Part shown: positions 1-7,061 of the stretch, one piece after another | Layout: every line of letters begins with the position of its first letter | How positions within the stretch are numbered: position 1 is the first letter of the stretch | NCBI GenBank assembly: GCA_023434095.1 | Contig: JAEYTJ010000346.1 | Location: 1 to 16,317, forward strand | Source of the DNA: Pseudomonadota bacterium | GTDB lineage: Bacteria; Pseudomonadota; Alphaproteobacteria; Rhizobiales; Xanthobacteraceae | Length of the DNA stretch: 16,317 nucleotides | Reading direction: 5' to 3' | Position numbers and translations under genes: made by a program | The notes under the pieces: model-generated | Databases searched by the model: none | Told to the model about the DNA's origin: nothing | The model's input: the letters and a program-made list of their open reading frames with translations, nothing else

Positions 1-629
1 GTGGTCGGGATCATCGACAGCGCCGCGGCGCGGGCGCGGTAGAGATCCTTGTGCATCGTGTCCAGCGTCGGCTGGTCGCCGGTGTAGGAATGGATCGTCG
101 TCATGAAGCCGTGGTCGATGCCGACCGCGTCGTTCAGCACCTTGGCCACCGGGGCGAGGCAGTTGGTGGTGCAGGAGGCGTTGGAGACCACGAGGTGGTC
201 CTTCGTCAGCTTGTCGTGGTTGACGCCGAACACGACCGTGAGGTCGGCGCCGTCCGCCGGAGCGGAGACCAGCACGCGCTTGGCGCCGGCCGCGAGATGG
301 GCGGCGGCCTTGTCACGGGCGGTGAAGATGCCGGTGCATTCGAGCGCGATGTCCACGCCGAGCGCGGTGTGCGGCAGTTCGGCCGGGTTGCGCACGGCGG
401 TGACCTTGATCGGCCCGCGACCGACGTCGATCGTGTCGCCGTCGACCTTCACCTCACCGGGAAAGCGGCCATGCACGCTGTCGAAGCGGAAAAGGTGCGC
501 ATTGGTCTCGACCGGGCCGAGATCATTGATGGCGACGACCTCGATATCGGTGCGACCGGACTCGATGATGGCGCGCAACACGTTGCGGCCGATGCGTCCA
601 AAGCCGTTGATGGCAACCTTGAGCGTCAT
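1..629 (-). CDS. gap: Glyceraldehyde-3-phosphate dehydrogenase, 3' part cut by window edge
   Basis: Phosphorylating GAPDH of cytosolic glycolysis/gluconeogenesis: oxidises glyceraldehyde 3-phosphate to 1,3-bisphosphoglycerate with NAD. About 209 of the usual ~335 residues are visible; the C-terminal part lies beyond base 1. The protein begins MTLKVAINGFGRIGRNV, the Rossmann GxGxxG at residues 9-14, followed by the cofactor-selecting acidic residue D36 in INDLG, typical of NAD preference. The catalytic motif SCTTNC is present, with nucleophile C153. The start at 629 is preceded by a GGGG stretch about 10 nt upstream. It lies 158 bp downstream of tkt on the same strand, a pairing common in alphaproteobacteria, and may be partly co-transcribed with tkt. 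The GCTATGAG in the gap may belong to its own promoter, but no clear -35 goes with it. Nothing is broken in the visible part. Confidence 0.97.
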   Translation of the reverse strand, partial: MTLKVAINGFGRIGRNVLRAIIESGRTDIEVVAINDLGPVETNAHLFRFDSVHGRFPGEVKVDGDTIDVGRGPIKVTAVRNPAELPHTALGVDIALECTGIFTARDKAAAHLAAGAKRVLVSAPADGADLTVVFGVNHDKLTKDHLVVSNASCTTNCLAPVAKVLNDAVGIDHGFMTTIHSYTGDQPTLDTMHKDLYRARAAALSMIPT

Positions 630-737
630 GCGTTTAATCCCCAGGTAAGCTGTCTCATCACGATCCGCGCGTGGGCCTCATAGCGCGGCGGACGCAAGGA
701 CACCAGCCGGTCTTTTGACGCTGCCAGCGGGACGCAG

Positions 738-765
738 AGCTGGCGCACTTTCCCATGCGCCAGCT
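738..765. terminator. Perfect inverted repeat between tkt and gap
   Basis: AGCTGGCGCA (738-747) and its exact reverse complement TGCGCCAGCT (756-765) form a 10-bp stem with an 8-nt loop, 22 nt after the tkt stop. No T-run follows on either strand, so it is not a canonical intrinsic terminator. It could be a weak terminator, an mRNA 3'-end stabiliser for tkt, or a processing hairpin in a tkt-gap transcript. Confidence 0.5.
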
Positions 766-787
766 GCATAGCTCGTCGACCGTGTTT

Positions 788-2779
788 TCAGCGCTTGAGG
801 CGGCTGAGCGCGGTGGCGACGACGGCTTCCACGGTGATGCCGAAATGGGCGAAGACCTGCGGCGCGGGGCCGGAGGCGCCGAAGCCGTGCATGCCCACGA
901 AAGCGGCGTCGGAGCCGACGATCTCGTCCCAGCCCTGGCGGATCAGCGCCTCGACGGCGATCTTCACCGGGGCCTTGCCCACCACCTGGCGGCGGCTTTC
1001 CTCGGGCTGGTTCAGGAACAGCGCGAAGCAGGGCACGGAGACGACGCGGGTCGGCACGCCCTGCGCTTCCAGCTGCTCGCGCGCCTTCATCACCAGCGAC
1101 ACTTCCGAGCCGGAGGCAAAGAGGGTGACCTGCGCCTCGTCGGAGGCGCCGGCCAGCTCATAGGCGCCGCGCGCGGTGAGGCAGCGCTCATTGTCGTCGG
1201 TGCGCAGCAGCGGCAGGTTCTGGCGGGTGAGCGCCAGCACGCTCGGACCGGTCTTGTGCTCCAGCGCCAACTTCCAGGCTTCGGCCGTCTCCACCGTGTC
1301 GCAGGGACGGAAAACGAGGAGATTGGGAATGGCACGCAGCGCGGCGATCTGTTCCACCGGCTGGTGGGTCGGGCCGTCCTCGCCGACGCCGATGGAATCA
1401 TGCGTGAACACATAGACCACGCGCACGCCCATCAGCGCCGCGAGGCGGATGGAGGGGCGGCAATAGTCGGAGAAGACGAGGAAGGTGCCGCCATAGGGGA
1501 TGAAGCCGCCATGCAGGGCGATGCCGTTCATCGCCGCCGCCATGCCGTGCTCGCGGATGCCCCAGTTCACATAGCGGCCGTCATATTTCGGCGGCTCGAC
1601 ATAGACCGAGGTGGCCTTGGTCTTGGTGTTGTTGGAGTGGGTGAGGTCGGCCGAGCCGCCCACCATTTCCGGCAGTGCGGCGGTGAGCGCTTCCAGCACG
1701 ATCTCCGACGACTTGCGGGTGGCCACCGCCCCGCCATCGGCGCGGGCCTTGGCGATCACGCCGGCGATCGTCTCGCCGAGCTTGGAGGGCAGGTCGCCGC
1801 GCACGCGGCGCTCGAACTCGCCGCGCAGCGCCGCCTCCGCCTCGCCGAAGCGCTGGTTCCAGTTCTTGTGCGCCTGGCGCGAGCGCAGGCCGGCGAGACG
1901 CCACGCGTCGAGCACGTCGCTGGGGATGACGAAGGGCTCGTATTCCCAGTTGAGGAAGGCGCGGGCGGCGGCGATCTCGGCGGCGCCGAGCGGGGCGCCG
2001 TGCACGGCATTGGTGCCGCCCTTGCTGGGCGCGCCGTAGCCGATGGTGGTGCGGCAGGCGATCAGCGTCGGCCGGTCGCTGGTCTTGGCGGCCTCCAACG
2101 CGGCGAGGATGGCGTCCGGGTCATGGCCGTCGATGCGGGTGGTGTTCCAGCCCGAGGCCTCGAAGCGCTCCAGCTGGTCGGTCGCCACGGAGAGCGCGGT
2201 CGAGCCGTCGATGGTGATGTGGTTGTCGTCCCACAGCACGGTGAGCTTGTTCAGCTTCTGGCGGCCGGCGATCTCGATCGCCTCCTCCGAGAGGCCTTCC
2301 ATCAGGCAACCGTCGCCGGCGATGACATAGGTGTGGTGGTCGACGAGGTCGCCGCCGAACTGCGCGGCCATCATGCGCTCGGCCAGCGCGAAGCCGACCG
2401 AATTGGCGAGGCCCTGGCCCAGCGGGCCGGTGGTGGTCTCGACGCCGACCGTGTGGCCGTATTCCGGGTGGCCGGGGGTGCGCGAGCCGAGCTGGCGGAA
2501 ATTCTTGATGTCGTCGAGGGTCATGCCCTCATAGCCCGTGAGGTAAAGCAGGGCATAGAGCAGCATCGAGCCGTGGCCGGCGGAGAGGATGAAGCGGTCG
2601 CGGTCCGGCCAGCGCGGATCGGTCGGATCGTATTTCAGCACCTTGCCGAACAGGACGGTGGCGACATCCGCCATTCCCATGGGCATGCCCGGATGGCCGG
2701 AATTGGCGGCTTCGACGGCATCCATGGCCAGTGCCCGAATGGCATTGGCCATGCGATCGTGCTTCTCGCGGTTCGACAT
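788..2779 (-). CDS. tkt: Transketolase
   Basis: Cytosolic thiamine-diphosphate enzyme that moves two-carbon ketol units between sugar phosphates in the pentose phosphate pathway (also in the Calvin cycle if the host has one). It is full length at 663 residues. Visible landmarks are H29 in SGHPG, H69 in AGHGS, H104 in TPGHPE, the TPP/metal motif GDG (155-157) continuing to N186, the cofactor-activating glutamate E410 in GIREHG, and the second transketolase signature GEDGPTHQP around 466-474 with H472. The domain order is PP (about 1-320), Pyr (about 350-530) and the C-terminal domain. A GGAG lies 12 nt before the ATG, slightly far. Gene gap follows on the same strand. A TTGACA promoter lies about 120 bp upstream. 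The long open frame on the opposite strand is a high-GC shadow. Confidence 0.98.
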   Translation of the reverse strand: MSNREKHDRMANAIRALAMDAVEAANSGHPGMPMGMADVATVLFGKVLKYDPTDPRWPDRDRFILSAGHGSMLLYALLYLTGYEGMTLDDIKNFRQLGSRTPGHPEYGHTVGVETTTGPLGQGLANSVGFALAERMMAAQFGGDLVDHHTYVIAGDGCLMEGLSEEAIEIAGRQKLNKLTVLWDDNHITIDGSTALSVATDQLERFEASGWNTTRIDGHDPDAILAALEAAKTSDRPTLIACRTTIGYGAPSKGGTNAVHGAPLGAAEIAAARAFLNWEYEPFVIPSDVLDAWRLAGLRSRQAHKNWNQRFGEAEAALRGEFERRVRGDLPSKLGETIAGVIAKARADGGAVATRKSSEIVLEALTAALPEMVGGSADLTHSNNTKTKATSVYVEPPKYDGRYVNWGIREHGMAAAMNGIALHGGFIPYGGTFLVFSDYCRPSIRLAALMGVRVVYVFTHDSIGVGEDGPTHQPVEQIAALRAIPNLLVFRPCDTVETAEAWKLALEHKTGPSVLALTRQNLPLLRTDDNERCLTARGAYELAGASDEAQVTLFASGSEVSLVMKAREQLEAQGVPTRVVSVPCFALFLNQPEESRRQVVGKAPVKIAVEALIRQGWDEIVGSDAAFVGMHGFGASGPAPQVFAHFGITVEAVVATALSRLKR

Positions 2780-2896
2780 GAGGACGGATGTCTCCGAGGC
2801 AGATGGGTTGCTGGGTCAGGGCGCGACGTTTCGATGCCGCAGGCCGGGCGGCGTGCTCCCGGGCGGGCCAGCTCAGCATGCGGGCGGGGCTGGCGA

Positions 2897-2924
2897 GTGA
2901 TAGCACCACAAGGCGCGGTGTCAA
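2897..2924 (-). promoter_or_regulatory. Sigma70-type promoter for tkt
   Basis: On the minus strand a perfect TTGACA (-35, 2924-2919) is followed by a 16-bp spacer and TATCAC (-10, 2902-2897; 4 of 6 consensus bases). It lies about 118 bp upstream of the tkt ATG with no other candidate gene between. It is the best -35 element I found in the window. Confidence 0.6.
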
Positions 2925-3023
2925 AGACGGCGCTGCGAGGTCCCCGACCGCCGGGCGTCGCGGCCTCGCGACCGGGGTGGCCGGGCGCCGAAGCGGTGGG
3001 CAACGGGCCTTGCGGGGTCGAAG

Positions 3024-3054
3024 TTGACGCTGTCTCGCCGCGCAGGCTCAATAT
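3024..3054 (+). promoter_or_regulatory. Candidate promoter for DUF4164-zapA
   Basis: TTGACG (3024-3029) is followed, with an 18-19 bp spacer, by an AT-rich patch TCAATAT in otherwise very GC-rich DNA. It sits about 110 bp upstream of the DUF4164 ATG. The spacer is long and the -10 imperfect, so this is only a plausible call. Confidence 0.4.
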
Positions 3055-3163
3055 TGCCGGATTCGTTCAGCGATGAATCGCTCGACGACGGGACGGGGAC
3101 TCTCGCCATCGGCCACCCATTCCCCCGCTGACCGCCCGTGCCGGGCGAAAGAACGGAGACGCC

Positions 3164-3463
3164 ATGAACGCGCCTGAGGCGGGCGAACCGACGAGCGCCG
3201 TGGACGCCGCCCTGCGGCGCTTCGAAAGCGCGGTCGATGCACTCGAAGGCGCCATCGAGCGCCGGCTGGAGGTGGAGCGGCAGGAGGCCGCGCTCGCCCA
3301 GCAGCTGCATGTGCTCGGCGCCGACCGTTCGCGCCTTGCCGACGCGCTCGACGGGGCGCAGGCCCGCGCCGACCGGCTCGACAGCGCCAATGAAGAAGTC
3401 GCCCGACGGCTGGGCAGCGCCATGGAAACCATTCGCGCGGTGCTCGCCGCGCAGGAACGCTGA
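3164..3463 (+). CDS. DUF4164 family coiled-coil protein
   Basis: Small (99-residue) alphaproteobacterial protein of unknown biochemical role. Almost the entire chain after residue 12 is predicted helical, with heptad-like spacing of leucine, alanine and charged residues (for example ALRRFESAVDALEGAIERRL), so an elongated coiled coil is expected. There is no signal peptide or membrane segment, hence it should be cytoplasmic. Its linkage to zapA, 11 nt downstream and on the same strand, is typical for this family and suggests a role near the Z-ring; this is inference from context. The start follows GAAAGAACGGAGACGCC, with GGAG as ribosome site. Confidence 0.88.
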   Translation: MNAPEAGEPTSAVDAALRRFESAVDALEGAIERRLEVERQEAALAQQLHVLGADRSRLADALDGAQARADRLDSANEEVARRLGSAMETIRAVLAAQER

Positions 3464-3474
3464 GGAAGCAGGCG

Positions 3475-3858
3475 ATGGCGTATGTGACCATCAGCATCGG
3501 CGGGCGCGCCTATCGCATGGCCTGCGACGACGGCCAGGAGGACCATCTCAGCGGCCTCGGCGAGGAGGTCGACGCCCGCATCGACCAGCTGCGCATCGCC
3601 TTCGGCGAGATCGGCGACCAGCGCCTGAGCATCATGGCCGCGATCACCATCGCCGACGAGCTCAGCGAGGCGCGCCGGCGCATCCAGGCGCTGGAGCAGG
3701 AGGCGAGCGCCGAGCGCGCGGCCCGCAGTGCGGCCACGCGGCGCCTCGACGAGACCGAGGCCCGTGTGGCGCGCGGTATCATCGGTGCGGCCGAGCGGCT
3801 GGAGCGGCTGACCCGCGAACTCGGCACCAGCCCTTCCGGCGGCGTCGGCATGGGCTGA
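3475..3858 (+). CDS. zapA: Cell division protein ZapA
   Basis: Cytosolic FtsZ-associated protein that bundles protofilaments and stabilises the Z-ring. The 127-residue chain has the ZapA N-terminal domain: MAYVTISIGGRAYRMACDDG, then the helix EDHLSGLGEEVDARIDQLR (residues about 22-40) and a long C-terminal coiled coil from about 55 to 115 (IADELSEARRRIQALEQE), as in the family. The glycine-rich end (GTSPSGGVGMG) is probably disordered. AGGA next to the upstream stop serves as ribosome site. It is co-directional with DUF4164 and probably in one operon. In many alphaproteobacteria 6S RNA and fau follow directly; here they are 8.4 kb away. Confidence 0.95.
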   Translation: MAYVTISIGGRAYRMACDDGQEDHLSGLGEEVDARIDQLRIAFGEIGDQRLSIMAAITIADELSEARRRIQALEQEASAERAARSAATRRLDETEARVARGIIGAAERLERLTRELGTSPSGGVGMG

Positions 3859-3910
3859 CGAGCATCGGGGCGGCGCGCGTTTCCGTCCGCCGGCCCCCCC
3901 GTAGGCGTCT

Positions 3911-3926
3911 CCCGCTCGCGAGCGGG
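3911..3926 (+). terminator. Weak hairpin after zapA
   Basis: CCCGCT-CGCG-AGCGGG is a perfect palindrome about 50 bp after the zapA stop, followed by CGGGCTTGAC with no T-run. It could slow or end transcription from the zapA operon, but it is not a canonical terminator. Confidence 0.3.
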
Positions 3927-4007
3927 CGGGCTTGACGCGGCCTGCCGCGCGGCGCACAGGAGCGGACTATTCTGCGGCTCCCGACTGCGCTTCACCTGGA
4001 ATTTGAC

Positions 4008-4796
4008 ATGATCCGTACTCCCCTGATGACCGTCATGGTCCAGGCCGTCCGCAAGGCAGGCCGCTCCCTGATCCGCGATTTCGGGGAGGTCGAGAACCTG
4101 CAGGTGTCGCTCAAGGGACCGGCCAATTTCGTTTCCAACGCCGACCGCAAGGCCGAGCGCATCCTTCAGGACGAACTCTCCAAGGCGCGGCCGAATTTCG
4201 GCTTCATCATGGAGGAGGCCGGCGAGGTCGACGGGGCCGATGAGAGCCACCGCTGGATCATCGACCCGCTCGACGGCACCACCAATTTCCTGCACGGCAT
4301 TCCGCTGTTCTGCGTCTCGCTGGCGCTGGCGCGCGACGGCGTGCCGGTGGCGGGGGTGATCTACAATCCGGTCACCGACGAGCTTTTCGTCGCCGAGAAG
4401 GGGGCCGGCGCCTTCATGAACGACCGGCGCATCCGCGTGGCGGCGCGGCGCAGCCTCGCCGACGCCGTGGTCTGCTGCGGCCTGCCGCATATGGGGCGCG
4501 GCGACTTCGCCCAGTTCGGGCGCGAATACGCCGCCATCGCCCCCAAGGTGGCGGGCCTGCGCCGCACCGGCTCGGCGGCGCTGGATCTCGCCTGGGTCGC
4601 CGCCGGACGCTTCGACGCCTTCTGGGAACGCGGGCTCAGCCCGTGGGACATGGCGGCCGGCATCGTGCTGGTGCGCGAGGCGGGCGGCTATGTCTCGGAC
4701 CTCGACGGCGGCGACAAGATGCTGGCCAAGGGCGACGTCATCGTGGGCAACGACACGGTGCGGCGCGACCTTCTGGCCCTCGTCAGCAAGGCCTAG
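4008..4796 (+). CDS. suhB: Inositol monophosphatase family protein (SuhB-like)
   Basis: Mg-dependent, Li-sensitive-type phosphatase of 262 residues. The family hydrolyses inositol 1-phosphate and related sugar phosphates; SuhB in E. coli also joins rRNA antitermination complexes, which cannot be judged from sequence alone. The metal site is complete: E70 in MEEAGE, then motif WIIDPLDGTTNFLHG (residues 83-97) with D86 and D89, and D214 in SPWDMAAG near the C-terminus. A second in-frame ATG at 4026 is a possible start; the upstream ribosome site is poor for both. It precedes the MotA-like gene by 138 bp, perhaps with a separate promoter there. Naming it suhB rather than another IMPase paralogue is moderately sure. 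Confidence 0.93.
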   Translation: MIRTPLMTVMVQAVRKAGRSLIRDFGEVENLQVSLKGPANFVSNADRKAERILQDELSKARPNFGFIMEEAGEVDGADESHRWIIDPLDGTTNFLHGIPLFCVSLALARDGVPVAGVIYNPVTDELFVAEKGAGAFMNDRRIRVAARRSLADAVVCCGLPHMGRGDFAQFGREYAAIAPKVAGLRRTGSAALDLAWVAAGRFDAFWERGLSPWDMAAGIVLVREAGGYVSDLDGGDKMLAKGDVIVGNDTVRRDLLALVSKA

Positions 4797-4878
4797 AGAA
4801 CGACGTAACGGTAAAGAAATAACGCCTTTGGCCAAGGTCTCTGCCGTGTTCCTTTTCCGTGCGTCTGTGGCATAGTCC

Positions 4879-4927
4879 GGCCCGAGGGGCGGTCTTTCGG
4901 GCCATCGCCGTCCTTCACAGGGACGGC
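4879..4927 (+). promoter_or_regulatory. Two hairpins in the leader of the MotA-like gene
   Basis: Hairpin 1 pairs GGCCCGA (4879-4885) with TCGGGCC (4897-4903). Hairpin 2 pairs GCCGTCC (4907-4913) with GGACGGC (4921-4927) around a 7-nt loop. The only good ribosome site, AGGGA (4919-4923), straddles the loop and 3' arm of hairpin 2, 11 nt before the ATG at 4935. Partial sequestration of the site is therefore possible. Confidence 0.45.
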
Positions 4928-4934
4928 CGACGGT

Positions 4935-5996
4935 ATGAGCGCTACGGATTCATTTCATAAATTGTCATCGCCCCGCATCTTTCTGGTGCGGATGTTCGTG
5001 TTTATCCTGCTGTGCGTGGCCCTGGCCTCCATTCTGCACGAGCCGATCTGGCAGGCCTTCCTCAACAATCCCGGCCTGAACGGCGTTATCTTCGGCGTGC
5101 TGTTCATCGGCATCATCTTCGCCTTCCGCCAGGTGCTGCGCCTGCTGCCGGAAGTCGAATGGGTGAACAGTTTCCGCATTGCCGACCCCGGCCTCGAAGT
5201 GCGGCAGGCGCCGGTGCTGCTGGCGCCGATGGCGGCGCTGCTCGGCGACCGGGTCGGGCGCATGTCGATCTCGCAGGCGACGATGCGCGGCATTCTCGAA
5301 TCCATCGGCACTCGGCTCGACGAGGCGCGCGACCTGCTGCGCTATCTCACCGGCCTGCTGGTGTTTCTTGGCTTGCTCGGCACCTTCTGGGGCCTTCTGG
5401 AAACGGTGAGCTCGATCGCCCGGGTGATCGGGGCGCTCGATGTGGGGCCGGAATCGGGCTCGGTGCTCGACACGCTGAAGACCGGCCTCGCCGCGCCGCT
5501 GGGCGGCATGGGCATCGCCTTCTCATCCTCGCTGTTCGGCCTCGCCGGCTCGCTAGTGCTCGGCTTCCTCGACCTGCAGGCCGGGCAGGCGCAGAACCGC
5601 TTCTACATCGACCTCGAGGACTGGCTCTCCACCACGGTCGAGGATCTCGGCACCGAGGCCGCCCGGGCCCGGGGGCCCGTTCCGGTGCCCGCTCCCCTCG
5701 CCGCGACGCCGATCGGGCCGCTGCCGCTCCCACCCCCTCCGGCCCCGTCGCCGGATTTCAGCGACCTTTCCGCCGCCATTGCGCGGCTTGAGCGCACCAT
5801 GACGGAGGCCGGCTCGCAGCGGGTCACCTCGGCCATGGCGCATCTGGCCGAGAGCCTGCAGGGCCTCGTCCAGCACATGCGCACCGAGCAGCAGATGGTG
5901 CGGGACTGGGTGGAGGCGCAGGCCGAGCAGCAGCGGGACATCAAGCGCCTGCTGGAGCGGATCGCCGACGCCAAGTCGGATCGCGAGAGCGCCTGA
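4935..5996 (+). CDS. MotA/TolQ/ExbB-like proton channel protein
   Basis: Inner-membrane subunit of a proton-driven two-component complex with the next gene. The 353 residues show hydrophobic segments at about 15-34, 50-66, 136-158 and 188-212, with a cytoplasmic stretch (67-135) between the second and third. GLLGTFWGL (146-154) is the hallmark of the ExbB/TolQ/MotA channel helix, followed by LAAPLGGMGIAFSSSLFG (185-202). After the last helix comes a cytoplasmic tail of about 140 residues: a proline-rich linker (248-273, including PPPP) and helical or coiled-coil sequence to the end. This is longer than in classical ExbB or TolQ. No flagellar, Tol-Pal or TonB genes are adjacent. Its stop overlaps the next start (TGATG). 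Function beyond proton-driven work on the envelope is inference. Confidence 0.9.
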   Translation: MSATDSFHKLSSPRIFLVRMFVFILLCVALASILHEPIWQAFLNNPGLNGVIFGVLFIGIIFAFRQVLRLLPEVEWVNSFRIADPGLEVRQAPVLLAPMAALLGDRVGRMSISQATMRGILESIGTRLDEARDLLRYLTGLLVFLGLLGTFWGLLETVSSIARVIGALDVGPESGSVLDTLKTGLAAPLGGMGIAFSSSLFGLAGSLVLGFLDLQAGQAQNRFYIDLEDWLSTTVEDLGTEAARARGPVPVPAPLAATPIGPLPLPPPPAPSPDFSDLSAAIARLERTMTEAGSQRVTSAMAHLAESLQGLVQHMRTEQQMVRDWVEAQAEQQRDIKRLLERIADAKSDRESA

Positions 5997-7030
5997 TGGC
6001 CTTGGGACGTTCCCGCCGTGGCGAGCGCCACATCGACTACTGGCCCGGCTTCGTCGACGCGCTGTCGACGCTGCTCCTCGTGTTCGTGTTCCTGCTGTCG
6101 GTGTTCGTGCTCGCGCAGTTCGTGCTCACCCAGGAGATCGGCTCCAAGGACGATGCGATGGCGCGGCTGCAGGCACAGATCCGCGAGCTGACCGACCTGC
6201 TGGCACTGGAGCGAGCGAACGACGCCGAGACCGACAGCCAGATGGGCACGCTGCGTGCCAGCCTTCTGCGGCTGGAGCAGGAGCGCGACGTGCTGCGGGA
6301 TGCGGCAGCGGCGGTGGCCAGCCCGGAGGAGATCGCCTCCGCGCAGAGCCGGAGCGCGGACCTCGCCCGTCAGCTGGGCGAGGAGAAGGATGCGGCCGCC
6401 TCGGCCGCGGCCCAGATCGCCATTCTCAACCAGCAGATCGCCGCGCTGCGCCGGCAGATCGCCGCGCTTGAGGAGGCGTTGAACATTTCCGACCAGAAGG
6501 ACAAGGAGAGCCAGTCGCGCCTCGCCGATCTCGGCCGGCGGCTGAACGTCGCGCTCGCGCAGCGGGTGCAGGAACTCACCCGCTACCGTTCGGAGTTCTT
6601 CGGCCGGCTGCGCACCATTCTCGGCGACCGGCCGGATGTGCGGGTGGTGGGCGACCGCTTCGTCTTCCAGTCGGAAATCTTCTTCGATCCCGCCGCCGCG
6701 CAGCTGCGCCCGGACGCGCTGCCGGCGCTGGACAAGCTCGCGGACGCACTGATCGCGCTGGAAAAGCAGATACCCGACGATCTCCCCTGGGTGCTGCGCG
6801 TCGACGGCCATACGGACAACCGGCCGATTTCCACCCCGCTCTACCCGTCCAACTGGGAGCTCTCCGCCTCGCGTGCCATCGCGGTGGTCCAGTATCTCGC
6901 GCAGAGGGGCGTCTCGCCCCAGCATCTGGTCGCGGCGGGCTTCGGCGAGTATCAGCCGATCGATTCCGGCAGCGACGACGAGGCCCGCGCCCGCAACCGC
7001 CGCATCGAGCTCAAGCTCACCGAGCGATGA
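5996..7030 (+). CDS. MotB/OmpA-like peptidoglycan-binding protein
   Basis: Partner of the preceding channel protein, 344 residues. It has a short cytoplasmic N-terminus, one membrane helix (about 21-45) with an aspartate at its cytoplasmic edge (D21 in PGFVDALSTLLLVF), equivalent in position to the proton-carrying Asp of MotB. A long periplasmic coiled coil follows (about 50-200), then a C-terminal OmpA/MotB domain (about 215-344). That domain shows the peptidoglycan-binding signature: FFDPAAAQL, DGHTDNRP (D274), NWELSASRA and ARNRRIEL. The 150-residue coiled coil is far longer than the MotB plug linker, suggesting a reach across the periplasm. Translation is coupled to the upstream gene by a 1-nt overlap. 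The stop codon itself lies in the first unit of a 14-nt triplication leading into the GNAT gene. Confidence 0.92.
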   Translation: MALGRSRRGERHIDYWPGFVDALSTLLLVFVFLLSVFVLAQFVLTQEIGSKDDAMARLQAQIRELTDLLALERANDAETDSQMGTLRASLLRLEQERDVLRDAAAAVASPEEIASAQSRSADLARQLGEEKDAAASAAAQIAILNQQIAALRRQIAALEEALNISDQKDKESQSRLADLGRRLNVALAQRVQELTRYRSEFFGRLRTILGDRPDVRVVGDRFVFQSEIFFDPAAAQLRPDALPALDKLADALIALEKQIPDDLPWVLRVDGHTDNRPISTPLYPSNWELSASRAIAVVQYLAQRGVSPQHLVAAGFGEYQPIDSGSDDEARARNRRIELKLTER

Positions 7031-7061
7031 GCCATTTGCGATGAGCCCCCCGCGATGAGCG
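7024..7061 (+). repeat. 14-nt tandem triplication carrying chained ATGA start/stop overlaps
   Basis: GCGATGAGC occurs at 7024, 7038 and 7052, an exact 14-nt period with diverging spacer bases. Each copy holds ATGA. The first TGA (7028-7030) ends the OmpA-like gene. ATG 7027 encodes MSHLR and stops at 7042-7044. ATG 7041 encodes MSPPR and stops at 7056-7058. ATG 7055 starts the GNAT gene (MSAPR). The two 5-codon minicistrons link the neighbouring genes through successive ATGA overlaps. Confidence 0.85.

Larger units (their letters stand above)
2780..3163. other. Divergent intergenic region tkt / DUF4164 (384 bp)
   Basis: I see no gene here. The open frames across it are GC-driven and lack family resemblance. 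It holds the outward-facing promoters listed separately: a strong one for tkt (2897-2924) and a weaker one for DUF4164-zapA (3024-3054). A short palindrome, agcgat-ga-atcgct, at 3069-3082 sits in the likely leader of DUF4164. Confidence 0.7.

Noticed and set aside
755..3076. A 773-codon open frame on the plus strand covering tkt
   Set aside because: It runs antisense to a full-length transketolase with all catalytic motifs. Its translation is rich in Arg, Ala, Gly, His and Asp with no recognisable domain, as expected of a shadow frame in GC-rich DNA.
3932..3972. A promoter for the suhB-like gene from TTGACG at 3932
   Set aside because: No acceptable -10 lies 16-18 bp downstream; the only AT-rich patch (CTATTC) is about 29 bp away.
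4935..7030. Zorya-type anti-phage defence (ZorAB)
   Set aside because: The pair has MotA- and MotB-like domains, as in ZorA/ZorB, but no ZorC, ZorD or ZorE helicase/nuclease genes are adjacent; the neighbours are a phosphatase and an acetyltransferase. The channel protein's tail is also shorter than I know for ZorA.
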